Assembly: GCA_016933335.1 (NCBI GenBank)
Contig: JAFGBD010000032.1
Location: 1 to 64,000 of the forward strand
Reading direction: 5' to 3'
Length of the DNA stretch: 64,000 nucleotides
Origin: Bacteroidales bacterium
GTDB taxonomy: Bacteria; Bacteroidota; Bacteroidia; Bacteroidales; UBA10428
In this document: positions 28,740 through 38,273 of the stretch, piece after piece
Layout: each line of letters starts with the position of its first letter
How positions within the stretch are numbered: the stretch's first letter is position 1
The notes under the pieces: model-generated
Told to the model about the DNA's origin: nothing
What the model saw: the letters and a program-made list of their open reading frames with translations, nothing else
Database searches by the model: none
Translations under genes and position numbers: made by a program

Positions 28740-30203
28740 ATGCACATGAACAGGTATAAACAAATAAACAAAATATTGCTTATTGCCGCTTCAGTCATTC
28801 TTTTTACATCATGTGAAGACTGGCTTGAACTTGAACCTGAGGATAATGTTATTCAGCAGGAATTCTGGAAATCGGAGCAACAGGTACATTCCTTTACCAT
28901 GGGCCTGTATGGAAAATTAATGGATGAAGCACTATCCGAACGGTTGTTTTACTGGAGCGAGTTAAGAGGAGATGGCCTGGTATTAAATAATTACATTACG
29001 ACCAATATTTACAGGATTTTAAACAGCGATATCACTGCTGATAATTCCATTTTCAAATGGGATGCTTTTTATAGTTCCATCAATCAATGCAATATATTGA
29101 TCGAATTTGCCAAAAAGGCTGTTGATGAAGACGTTACTTTTACCGAAGACGAACTGAAAAAGTATGAAGCTGAAGCTTACGGCTTAAGGGCACTGTTGTA
29201 CTTTTACCTTGTCAGGTCATTCGGAGAAGTGCCCCTGATGCTTGATGCCGTGGTAGACGACCAGGTTGACTTTTTTATTCCAAAAAGTTCCCAGGCTGAT
29301 ATTCTGGCACAAATTGAGAATGATCTTGATACAGCCAGGAAATATGCAGTTTTTGACTATGACAACCTTCTTTATAACAAAGGCCGCCTTACAAGGTATG
29401 GTGTGGATGCTGTTATGGCAGATTACTATTTATGGACCGACCAGTATGAAGAATGCCTTGAGGTATGTGATGAGATCATTACTTCCAACAGGTTCGGACT
29501 GGTTGCGGGTAATGAATGGTTGCAGGAGATATTTATCGATGGAAATTCCAATGAGAGTATCTTTGAATTACAATTTTCAGTAAACAAACCAAATCCCTTT
29601 TATGATTTTTTCAACGAGTCTCCGGGATACTTCCTTGCCTCTCCCTATATCATGGAATTATATGCAGGTGCTGATGTACGTGGTGACAGTGCAACCTGGT
29701 TCGGTAACGCCGGGGTGATTTATAAATATATGGCATTGTCTTCAGAAGAAGATATGCGCAGGTCATCAGCAAATTATGAAGCCAACTGGATTTTTTACAG
29801 GTATGCTGATCTTTTACTTATGAAAGCGGAAGCGCTTAACGAGCTTGGCAGGGGAGCTGAAGCCGTTGAACTGGTCAACAGGATACAGGCAAGGGCCGGG
29901 GCATCATTAACATCTGCTGATGTTACCGATGACAATGAGATCAGGGTAATGATCTTAATGGAACGAAGAAAAGAACTGGCATATGAAGGTAAAAGATGGT
30001 TTGATGTTTTAAGGAATGCCAAAAGAGATAACTACGCGCATAAATCAATCCTGATTGAAATGATCGAATCTTATGCTCCCGCCGAACTTGTGGATCTGGT
30101 AAAAAGCAAATACAGTGATCCGCTAAGCCATTATTTCCCAATCTATTATGAGGAGCTGGAAGTAAACTATGAACTTGAACAAAATGAATATTATTTAAGG
30201 TAA
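28740..30203 (+). CDS. SusD/RagB-type surface glycan-binding lipoprotein 1
   Basis: A 487-residue lipoprotein with lipobox LFTSC (Cys near residue 26) followed by EDWLELEPEDNV, the typical SusD N-terminus. The helical TPR-like scaffold is recognisable: AYGLRALLYFYLVRSFGEVPL near residue 150 and the C-terminal ERRKELAYEGKRWFDVLR block near 405, which marks RagB/SusD family proteins. It would sit as the lid over the SusC barrel encoded 18 bp upstream. Two in-frame Met codons (28740 and 28746) are equally possible starts. Only 3 bp separate it from the next fasciclin gene, supporting one transcript. Confidence 0.95.
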   Translation: MHMNRYKQINKILLIAASVILFTSCEDWLELEPEDNVIQQEFWKSEQQVHSFTMGLYGKLMDEALSERLFYWSELRGDGLVLNNYITTNIYRILNSDITADNSIFKWDAFYSSINQCNILIEFAKKAVDEDVTFTEDELKKYEAEAYGLRALLYFYLVRSFGEVPLMLDAVVDDQVDFFIPKSSQADILAQIENDLDTARKYAVFDYDNLLYNKGRLTRYGVDAVMADYYLWTDQYEECLEVCDEIITSNRFGLVAGNEWLQEIFIDGNSNESIFELQFSVNKPNPFYDFFNESPGYFLASPYIMELYAGADVRGDSATWFGNAGVIYKYMALSSEEDMRRSSANYEANWIFYRYADLLLMKAEALNELGRGAEAVELVNRIQARAGASLTSADVTDDNEIRVMILMERRKELAYEGKRWFDVLRNAKRDNYAHKSILIEMIESYAPAELVDLVKSKYSDPLSHYFPIYYEELEVNYELEQNEYYLR

Positions 30204-30206
30204 AAT

Positions 30207-31832
30207 ATGCAGGCCATGAAAGTGTTTAGATTTAATATAAAGATCAGATTATTGTTGTTAACAATAGTTGTACTGATCACTGCATCTGTAATGAACAGTT
30301 GTGAAGATCCGGATAAAGACAAGCTTTTTAAAACTGCTGAAGGGATCACTATAGGCGAATATATTGATGAGCACCCTGACACTTTGCTTGAATTTAACAA
30401 GGTGCTGGCCAAAGTGCAGAGCGTATCATTTCTGAAAGCATATGGCCAGTTTACCTGCTTCATTCCCAGCAATGAAGCTTTCCAAAGATTCTATGCAGCC
30501 AAAGGAAAATCGTCCGTCGATGATTTTGTTACAGAAGATGAGATAGAATTTCTAAAACAGGTGGTTGCTTATCATATTTGTCCCGATTCCATGGGTACCA
30601 GTGATTTCACGGAAGGAGGACTTCCGGATACCACCATGAGCGGGGATTACCTGACAACCTCTTTTGAAGAAGGAGGTCTCAGCAATATCGTGGTAAACGA
30701 TAAAGCCAGGATCATTAAACGTGATATTGTCTGTGAAAACGGGATCATCCATATTATTGATGAGGTGCTTGACCCGGTTGTTTTAACAGTGGCAGAAATG
30801 ATTGATCAGGATCCACAATACACTATTTTCAGCAGGGCATTGAAAGAAACAGGCTTGTATGATTCGCTCAACATGAAATCAATAAAAGTCACCTTGTTTG
30901 CCGAAAGCGATTCGGCGTTTGCTGCAGATGGCATTCATTCTTATGACGAGTTGCTGGTAAAATTTTCGCAGACCGGAGCACCTTACCTTAATCCGGAAGA
31001 TACATTGTATTTGTGGGTAGCTTATCATTGTGTTAATTCCACTATGTTTTTAACAGACCTTCAGAACATGACCTATGAAAATTTCACCCGTTCAATTATT
31101 TTTTCCATTGATAAGGGCATTGAAATTCTGATGAACAAAACAACCATTAATGTCGGTTTAAGCAATAACACGGCAAAAAATGGCAATTACCATGCTTTGA
31201 ATAATATGCTGGGCTTTGTTCCCATTCCTGTGGCAGTTTACTGGGAAGTGACCGATTACCCTGATCTATGGGCACTGACGGATGTCTTTCGCCTGACAAG
31301 AATAGATGTTCCGACACAGCTTCCTGACGGAGTTGACGGGATTACCATTGCAGACGGAACAAAATGGGAATACCGCACACAAAGCGGTCACTACCACCGT
31401 GATTACTTCCAGTACTGGTTTGATGATGCTACAGGCTTTTTATGGTTTGAATTTGAAACGCCGGCACTGGTAACAGATGCAGAATATAACCTGTGGATTT
31501 GCGGTAAATGTGTTACCAACGACCGTGCTGCAGCTGAAGTGTATTTCGATGACGAATTACTCGGGCATATAGATATGGGAGTTCAGGGTTCAGGTACAGA
31601 TGAAGAAATGCTCGCCAATAACATGAAATATTATACAGAATCAAACAGCTCACAATTCCTTGGATTTCTCATTGGAAAAGTTTATATATCCGCTCCCGGG
31701 AAACACAGGGTAAAACTGGTTAAATGGGACCCTGGCAATCCTGACCGGCAAAGATGGGTAATAACACTGGATATGATGCATTTTATCCCGGTTGACAAGG
31801 TCCAGAATGATGTGAAATTCCCAAATGGATGA
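30207..31832 (+). CDS. fasciclin-domain lipoprotein 2 with C-terminal carbohydrate-binding-like domain
   Basis: A 541-residue lipoprotein (lipobox VMNSC, Cys near residue 32). Two FAS1-like repeats can be seen: QFTCFIPSNEAFQRFY near 90 and VTLFAESDSAFAADG near 230. From about residue 365 a different, beta-rich domain follows (GITIADGTKWEYRTQSG, EYNLWICGK, GKHRVKLVKWDPGN), which resembles a carbohydrate-binding or jelly-roll module but cannot be named. It starts 3 bp after the SusD-like gene. A surface-exposed accessory of the first SusCD pair is inferred from position. Confidence 0.82.
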   Translation: MQAMKVFRFNIKIRLLLLTIVVLITASVMNSCEDPDKDKLFKTAEGITIGEYIDEHPDTLLEFNKVLAKVQSVSFLKAYGQFTCFIPSNEAFQRFYAAKGKSSVDDFVTEDEIEFLKQVVAYHICPDSMGTSDFTEGGLPDTTMSGDYLTTSFEEGGLSNIVVNDKARIIKRDIVCENGIIHIIDEVLDPVVLTVAEMIDQDPQYTIFSRALKETGLYDSLNMKSIKVTLFAESDSAFAADGIHSYDELLVKFSQTGAPYLNPEDTLYLWVAYHCVNSTMFLTDLQNMTYENFTRSIIFSIDKGIEILMNKTTINVGLSNNTAKNGNYHALNNMLGFVPIPVAVYWEVTDYPDLWALTDVFRLTRIDVPTQLPDGVDGITIADGTKWEYRTQSGHYHRDYFQYWFDDATGFLWFEFETPALVTDAEYNLWICGKCVTNDRAAAEVYFDDELLGHIDMGVQGSGTDEEMLANNMKYYTESNSSQFLGFLIGKVYISAPGKHRVKLVKWDPGNPDRQRWVITLDMMHFIPVDKVQNDVKFPNG

Positions 31833-31919
31833 TATTGAAATATCGCATATGACAGATTTTCCATGATTGGCTAACCGGATGAAAAGACGGATCTTTAAAT
31901 GACTGTATAACTGATTTTT

Positions 31920-31950
31920 AAGTAATTTATTAGTATAAGTAATTTATTAG
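31920..31950. repeat. 17-bp tandem duplication upstream of the third fasciclin gene
   Basis: AAGTAATTTATTAG occurs at 31920-31933 and 31937-31950, a period of 17 bp. The second copy ends 4 bp before the start codon at 31955. It may be a replication-slippage product or affect translation initiation. Confidence 0.7.
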
Positions 31951-31954
31951 GGAT

Positions 31955-33385
31955 ATGACAAAATATAAAACTTCAAAGTTGCCATACAATGCCATTTTTT
32001 TGATTGCAATTGCTTTTACCCTGTTTTTATCAGGCTGCCGTGATAACTGGGACAGTTATTATAAAACTGATGACGAAAATATTGAAAAAACGATTTTGCA
32101 GGGCATAGAAAATGACCCTGCATTATCAAAATTTAATGAGTACCTGAAGATCAGCGGTTATGATAAACAGCTTGCCTCTCCACTTAGTTACAGTGTATGG
32201 GCACAAACCAATGATATCATTTCAGATATTGAGCCTGGTGATACTGCATCCATCAGCAATTATGTCGGGTATTGTATTTCTGTAGGTAATTATAATGATA
32301 CAGAACAATCCCGAATTAAAATGTTAAACGGCAAATATGCCCTGCTTGATAATACAAACAATACGATCGAAAATGCGTCCTTTTCGGGTACCCCGCAGGT
32401 ATATCAAAACGGATTATTGTATATTACCACTGAAAAATTCAGTCCGAAAAAAAATATCTGGGAAATATTTACGGAAGATGCACCTGCCTCTGTGCAAAAG
32501 CAATTTGTTGAAACACTTTATGGTTATATCTTTGATGAGGAAAACAGCAAAATAATAGGGGTGGATCAGGAAACGGGTCTTTCTGTCTATGATTCAGTCA
32601 AAATTTACACCAATAAAATTCTTATTGATGTCGCTGACCTTGAAGATGAAGAAAAACTGTACACTTTTATCATTTTAAGTGATGATGCCTATAATAGCAC
32701 GGTTGCCGCCTACAAGACTTATTATAAACCACTGGATTCCACCTCTGTTGATTATATGGCGGCCTATAATACCTGTATCGACCTGGTAATACCCGGAAAA
32801 ATTGAAACAGCAGATTTGCCGGCAGCAACAATAACTGAAACCGGGATTGAGATGTCCCTTCAACCGGATAATATTGCAGATTTTGAGTTGGCGAGTAACG
32901 GGATCATTTATTATGTTAATACCAATCCCATTGCACTTACCTCCAAATTTAAAGAGATGGTTGTTGAAGGAGAAGATATAGAATCAGCTAAAACACTCAC
33001 ATGGAAGATTGTACAGGCAGAAGGTGCATCAGGAGGTTATGAGCTGTATTATGAGGCTGAGAAGGGAACCTGGGCACAATATCAGTTTGATATACCTTAC
33101 CCGGCCAGATATCAGTTCTCAATATCTGCCGTGGCCCCGGATACACTTTCACCTTATAACCAGTATATTGAGTTGCATCAAAAGGGAGCTGATGATAAAT
33201 CGGTGCCGTTTGCTGCTTTTGATAAAGCTTTAACTGCAGCTGACTACAGCCAGAAAATACCTATGGGCGAATATACCTTTCAGGAAGAACAGACAATTGC
33301 CATAAGGATTTACAGTGACGGAGATGTTACCCCGGTGCCTCCAATTACACTCGACAGAATAATAATAACACCGACAAATGAATAA
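31955..33385 (+). CDS. fasciclin-like lipoprotein 3
   Basis: A 476-residue lipoprotein with lipobox LFLSGC (Cys near residue 28) and the mature start CRDNWDSYYKTDDENIE, matching the DxWxxYY pattern of fasciclin lipoprotein 1. One diverged FAS1-like region follows (about 50-140; LKISGYDKQLASPLSYSVWA) and a second weaker one (about 200-320). The C-terminal 130 residues (from TWKIVQAEGASGGYELYYEA) look like a beta-sandwich carbohydrate-binding domain ending in LDRIIITP, as in CBM6-like folds. It overlaps the next SusC gene by 8 bp, strongly implying co-translation with the second SusCD pair. Confidence 0.8.
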   Translation: MTKYKTSKLPYNAIFLIAIAFTLFLSGCRDNWDSYYKTDDENIEKTILQGIENDPALSKFNEYLKISGYDKQLASPLSYSVWAQTNDIISDIEPGDTASISNYVGYCISVGNYNDTEQSRIKMLNGKYALLDNTNNTIENASFSGTPQVYQNGLLYITTEKFSPKKNIWEIFTEDAPASVQKQFVETLYGYIFDEENSKIIGVDQETGLSVYDSVKIYTNKILIDVADLEDEEKLYTFIILSDDAYNSTVAAYKTYYKPLDSTSVDYMAAYNTCIDLVIPGKIETADLPAATITETGIEMSLQPDNIADFELASNGIIYYVNTNPIALTSKFKEMVVEGEDIESAKTLTWKIVQAEGASGGYELYYEAEKGTWAQYQFDIPYPARYQFSISAVAPDTLSPYNQYIELHQKGADDKSVPFAAFDKALTAADYSQKIPMGEYTFQEEQTIAIRIYSDGDVTPVPPITLDRIIITPTNE

Positions 33386-36300
33386 TATAAAACAGATCAA
33401 TATGTCATCACAACGAAGTAAATACATAATATTATTTCTGATAATCACCTTTCTTTTTAAGGCGGGTTATTCGCAAACCGGCAATAAAAAAATTACAGGA
33501 AGGGTTGTTGATGCTGCTACCGGCCAGTTGTTGGATGGTATAAAAGTTACATTGCCGGGTATCAGTTCGACCATTACCGCTGACAGCGGCATATTTGAGA
33601 TATCAGTACCGGATGATAACATAACGCTGAGGTTCGAAGGAATAGGGTATCAGTCGGAACTGGTAGCTTTAAAGGGGCGGTCTGATATTCAGGTCCAACT
33701 GAATGAAGAAGGATATCATTCGGTTTATAATACGGTAGTGACACCAACCGGTGACAGAACATTGATATCTGTTAATAATGCTGTAAATGGCATTAAAGGA
33801 TCTTATAAAGAGACAGCCGGTTCGGCAGATGAGATTATGCAGGGTAAAATGGCCGGTGTGAATGTCATTTCGCGGTCCGGTGATCCGGGTGCCGGAACCA
33901 ATATTTTTATCCGCGGCTACCATTCATTGAATACTTACAGCCAGCCATTGATCGTGGTTGACGGAGTGTTATATGATAACAGGGATTATGCAGGATCCAA
34001 TATTACAGGAAATCCGGAGAATAATCCGTTGCTTCTCATAGATCCCAAGGATATTGAAAGTATTACAGTATTAAAGGATGCTGTTCCTGTATACGGAGGT
34101 AAAGCGGCTAATGGCGTTATACTGATAAATACTATAAGGGCAAAGCAGGCGGCCACCCGAATTGATTTTTATACTCATCATGGAGTCAGTTTTAAACCGG
34201 TTAACCTGCCTGTGATGGAAGCAGATGACTATAAGGTCTATTTAACCGATCAGATTACTACTGCTGGGATTTCCGGCGATGATGCATCCAACCTGGATTT
34301 TATGTCAGATGATATCACTTCCCAGGATTATTACAGGTATCATAACAATACCAACTGGCAGGATGAAATATTCAATAACAGCACGGAACACAATTATTAT
34401 GTCAGGGTAACAGGGGGAGACGAAAAGATGAAGATGGCTGCATCTGTGGGTTATCTGAACAAAGAAGGAATAATCAAACAAAGTGAATTGTCAAGGTATA
34501 ACATGAGGATCAATGGTGATATTGTTGCCACCCAGAATCTTGATATAAATGTTGGCCTTGCTTTCACTTTAAATGACAAAGACCTGAAGGGTTCAGGGGT
34601 TTATAATCAACTCTCCCCGGTTTATCTTGCTTTGGCCAAGGGACCAATTTTTGCCCCGTATATTAATAATGAACAGGGAACCACTCCGAACCTCGAGGAT
34701 TATGACCCTCTGGCAATCAGTAATCCTGTTGCCATTCTGCAAAACATGGTGGGAGATGTACAGGATAAAAGATTTTTTGGAACTTTTGGCTTTAAATATC
34801 GTTTTATTCCCGGATTGATCTTTGGAAGTACATTCAACATTAATTTCGATGAAAAAAGAGAAACCTATTTTATGCCTGATATAGGGGTTATCCCAACACT
34901 GTTACCAAATGGTGTGGCAGATAACAGCGCTTCCGCACTGGTGGACCGGTACACCGGTTTATATAATGACACCCGGCTGACCTATAAAAATAAAACCAAC
35001 CCGATCCACAATTATAATGTAATTGCCGGTGTCCGATTTAACACAGTAGATATCGAAAGTGACTGGGCCAATGCATACAATACACCCAGTGACGAGATCA
35101 GTACCCTGTCGTCGGGAAGTGAGAATCTGAGAAGAACAGGCGGAAATATAGGCAAATGGAAGGAACTTACCTGTTACCTTGCGGCAGATTATAATATGCT
35201 TCAAAAATATTTTCTCTCTGTCGGATTATCCCTGGACGGTTCCTCCAGGTTTGGCTCACAGGCTAAAGGTATCAGCCTGTTTTCACACAAATTTGGCTTG
35301 TTCCCTTCAGTGAGCGCAGGTTGGCTTATTTCTTCCGAAGATTTTATGAGCAACATTGAAATGATAGATGTCCTGAAAATAAGGGCAAGTTACGGAGCCA
35401 CGGGAAATGATGATATCAGCAACAGATCAGATATTAAATATTATAGCACACAGCGTTATATCGGTGTTGTGGGAATAGCATACACCGACATCCCGAATCA
35501 GCATATTCAGTGGGAGACTGTGAAAAAAGCAAATTTTGGCATTGATATAGCCCTGTTTAATGAAAGACTGGCTTTCCATGGTGATATTTTCAGCCATAGA
35601 ACAGAAAACATGCTTGTGTATTCACCGGCAAGCGTTATTTCAGGTACCGACTATTTCCTTTCCAACGACGGCTCTATGAAATCCCATGGTTTTGAGCTGG
35701 GGATAAACACCAGGATCGTTAACCGTGAATTGAAATGGGACGCAGGACTGGCAATAGCCCATTTTAAAAATGAAATAACCTCCATTCCTGAAGAACAATA
35801 TGCTTACCTTGGAAATGGTGTCATAATTGCAAGGGAAGGTTCTCCGACCGGTTCATTTTATGGTTTCAGGACTGATGGCGTTTATGCCAGTGACCAGGAA
35901 GCACTGGAATCAGGATTATTAAACAGGTTACCTTCCGGTGAACTTGTAAATTTCAGGGGAGGCGATGTGAAATATGTGAACTTCGATGACAGTGATAATA
36001 TCATAGATGAGAAGGACAGGCAGATAATCGGGGATGCCACGCCTGATCTTACAGGATATCTGAATAGTTCTGTTTCCTGGAAAGGGATTACCCTTGATAT
36101 GCTCTTTTCATTCAGCTTTGGCAATGATGTTTACAATGGTGTCAGGGCACAGTATGAATCAATGAGGAGTTATGACAACCAACTGATAACAGTAAATAAT
36201 CGCTGGCGATACGATGGACAGGTAACCGATATGCCGCGTGCCGAATACGGTGATCCGATGCAAAATGCCCGTTTCTCTGACAGATGGATCGAGGATGGCT

Positions 36301-36530
36301 CATACCTCAGGCTGAAAACACTCACCCTGTCGTATGATCTTCCAGTGAAACAGGGTTTCTTCAAAAATGCAATGGTTTTCCTGTCTGCCAATAATCTGAT
36401 CACCTTCACCAGATACCTTGGTTATGACCCTGAATTCAGCAACAGCAGTTATAGTGTTTATCAAGGGATTGATACAGGTCTTACCCCGGTTTACAAGTCG
36501 GTTTATACCGGTTTGCGTGTGGGATTATAA
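33378..36530 (+). CDS. SusC/RagA-type TonB-dependent outer-membrane transporter 2
   Basis: A 1050-residue SusC-like transporter. The signal peptide (IILFLIITFLFKAGYSQ) is followed by a carboxypeptidase-regulatory-like domain (ITGRVVDAATGQLLDG) and a plug with MQGKMAGVNVISRSGDPG and IFIRGYHSLNTYSQPLIVVD. The barrel ends in YTGLRVGL. It shares plug signatures with transporter 1 but is shorter and clearly diverged, so the pair is not a recent duplication and may take a different oligosaccharide. The start codon overlaps the end of the fasciclin-like gene by 8 bp; Met9 at 33402 is an alternative start. Confidence 0.94.
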   Translation: MNNIKQINMSSQRSKYIILFLIITFLFKAGYSQTGNKKITGRVVDAATGQLLDGIKVTLPGISSTITADSGIFEISVPDDNITLRFEGIGYQSELVALKGRSDIQVQLNEEGYHSVYNTVVTPTGDRTLISVNNAVNGIKGSYKETAGSADEIMQGKMAGVNVISRSGDPGAGTNIFIRGYHSLNTYSQPLIVVDGVLYDNRDYAGSNITGNPENNPLLLIDPKDIESITVLKDAVPVYGGKAANGVILINTIRAKQAATRIDFYTHHGVSFKPVNLPVMEADDYKVYLTDQITTAGISGDDASNLDFMSDDITSQDYYRYHNNTNWQDEIFNNSTEHNYYVRVTGGDEKMKMAASVGYLNKEGIIKQSELSRYNMRINGDIVATQNLDINVGLAFTLNDKDLKGSGVYNQLSPVYLALAKGPIFAPYINNEQGTTPNLEDYDPLAISNPVAILQNMVGDVQDKRFFGTFGFKYRFIPGLIFGSTFNINFDEKRETYFMPDIGVIPTLLPNGVADNSASALVDRYTGLYNDTRLTYKNKTNPIHNYNVIAGVRFNTVDIESDWANAYNTPSDEISTLSSGSENLRRTGGNIGKWKELTCYLAADYNMLQKYFLSVGLSLDGSSRFGSQAKGISLFSHKFGLFPSVSAGWLISSEDFMSNIEMIDVLKIRASYGATGNDDISNRSDIKYYSTQRYIGVVGIAYTDIPNQHIQWETVKKANFGIDIALFNERLAFHGDIFSHRTENMLVYSPASVISGTDYFLSNDGSMKSHGFELGINTRIVNRELKWDAGLAIAHFKNEITSIPEEQYAYLGNGVIIAREGSPTGSFYGFRTDGVYASDQEALESGLLNRLPSGELVNFRGGDVKYVNFDDSDNIIDEKDRQIIGDATPDLTGYLNSSVSWKGITLDMLFSFSFGNDVYNGVRAQYESMRSYDNQLITVNNRWRYDGQVTDMPRAEYGDPMQNARFSDRWIEDGSYLRLKTLTLSYDLPVKQGFFKNAMVFLSANNLITFTRYLGYDPEFSNSSYSVYQGIDTGLTPVYKSVYTGLRVGL

Positions 36531-36536
36531 AAAAAA

Positions 36537-38243
36537 ATGATGTTTAAAAAATTAAATGATATGAGTATGAAGCGTTGTTATTGTCTGCTGGCAGTTCTTT
36601 CTGTTATTGTTTTTTCAATAATGACCATGAGCTGTGAAAAAATGCTGGATATTGACCTGAAGGATGTGCTTGAGGCTGAGGAAGGATATAAAAACACCTT
36701 CGATGCACGTTCCGCTGCCTTGGGAATCAATGGTTTATTTCAGCAAAAAATGGCTGATAATTATTTTTTAATGAATGAATTACGCGGTGATTTGCTCGAC
36801 GTTACAAGCAGTGCAGATCAATACCTGGTTCAAATTTCAACTCACCTGGTAAAACCCGGGAATCCTTATGTCAGACCGGCAGATTATTATTCTGTTATCC
36901 TTGCATGCAATGAAGCCATGAAAAGAATCAATGAACTGCACAGTGATTCTTTATTATCTTATGATAATTATGATGTTGATTATTCGGAAATAGCTGCATT
37001 CCGTTGTTTTATTTATTACCAGATGATGCAGCATTTTAGTCCTGTGATATACGTTACAGAACCACTGGATAACATAGATATGGTATTAAATGAAAAATAT
37101 CCCAGGCTGGAGATATACCAGTTGGTTGATTCACTCATCAGCCTGCTGGAAACACTTCCCATCCTGGATTTACAGGACTATGATCGCATATACCTGGAAA
37201 GTACAAATAAGATTGACGGATACAGTCTGAACAGGTCTTTTGTGGAGAAACGGTCTTTGCTGGGTGACCTGTATATGTGGAGAGGTGAGTATGAGAGAGC
37301 TGCCGAGATGTACCGGTGGAATTCCCTGCTGAACAGGAATGTGCAAAATAAATTCAAATGCACTTTTTCACCCTTTGGATATAATGTTTTGGATGAAAAG
37401 TCAGAATTCGACTGGGATGAGATGTTTATGACCTCATACCAGGGGACTTCTTCCAGTAACCTTTATAATGAATGGTTCTGGCATGCGATTATAGACAACC
37501 GTTTTGAACAGACCAATTCAATTGTAAAATATACATCAGGCTATTATGGTGACTACCTGGTAAGACCCTCTCAGCAAGCTATCGATAACTGGAATTCGCA
37601 ATTTCTTATAAACGGTATACAGGGTGATTTGAGGGGAGAAGGCGCCTCATGGACATATGAGGGAGGCAATCCGGTGGTTTATAAATATCTGATGGAAATA
37701 AACAGTCCGTACCAGAATGATGCGGATTTATATCTTTGCCGCACAGGTACGATATTCCTGAGATATGCAGAGGCGGTAAACAGACTGGGAAAATGCAAAC
37801 TGGCACTTGCTATGTTGAATCCTAATGGCTCAGGCCTTGCTGCAGATCCTGCAGTTGTTGATACAGGCAATGCAACATTTGATTTCTTTTCTATCCAGGA
37901 CAAGGATAAGAAGAGACTGTTTGCACTGTCGAAAGGTGTCAGGGGAAGGATCTCTCTCGCACCAAATACAGTTCCTCCACAGGCAACCCTGCAGGATTCC
38001 ATCCTGTATATTGAAAATCTGATTTCTCAGGAATATGCGCTTGAATTAGCCTTTGAAGGCGACCGCTGGATGAACCTCCTGCGTATAGCAGACAGAAGAG
38101 AAAAAGAAGCCGGGGGCTCTGGTGCACAGTTCCTTGCAGATGCCGTTGCAAGAAAATTCGAAGCCAAAGGTGATATGGGTACTGCTGCAACGGTAAGAGG
38201 CAGGCTGCTCAACAGGGATAACTGGTTTATTCCACTGGAATAG
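36537..38243 (+). CDS. SusD/RagB-type surface glycan-binding lipoprotein 2
   Basis: A 568-residue lipoprotein with lipobox MTMSC (Cys near residue 33) and SusD-like start EKMLDIDLKDVLEAEEGY. The helical repeats typical of the family are visible (AAFRCFIYYQMMQHFSPVIY near 160) and the C-terminal YALELAFEGDRWMNLLRIADR block near 500. It lies 6 bp downstream of its SusC partner. The family usually binds glycan on the cell surface; the large size (568 versus about 490-550) comes from longer loops. It ends the 15-kb plus-strand run and is convergent with the GH3 gene 30 bp away. Confidence 0.93.
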   Translation: MMFKKLNDMSMKRCYCLLAVLSVIVFSIMTMSCEKMLDIDLKDVLEAEEGYKNTFDARSAALGINGLFQQKMADNYFLMNELRGDLLDVTSSADQYLVQISTHLVKPGNPYVRPADYYSVILACNEAMKRINELHSDSLLSYDNYDVDYSEIAAFRCFIYYQMMQHFSPVIYVTEPLDNIDMVLNEKYPRLEIYQLVDSLISLLETLPILDLQDYDRIYLESTNKIDGYSLNRSFVEKRSLLGDLYMWRGEYERAAEMYRWNSLLNRNVQNKFKCTFSPFGYNVLDEKSEFDWDEMFMTSYQGTSSSNLYNEWFWHAIIDNRFEQTNSIVKYTSGYYGDYLVRPSQQAIDNWNSQFLINGIQGDLRGEGASWTYEGGNPVVYKYLMEINSPYQNDADLYLCRTGTIFLRYAEAVNRLGKCKLALAMLNPNGSGLAADPAVVDTGNATFDFFSIQDKDKKRLFALSKGVRGRISLAPNTVPPQATLQDSILYIENLISQEYALELAFEGDRWMNLLRIADRREKEAGGSGAQFLADAVARKFEAKGDMGTAATVRGRLLNRDNWFIPLE

Positions 38244-38273
38244 CCGGGATTGTTCGTACCTTCCAGGGATTTC

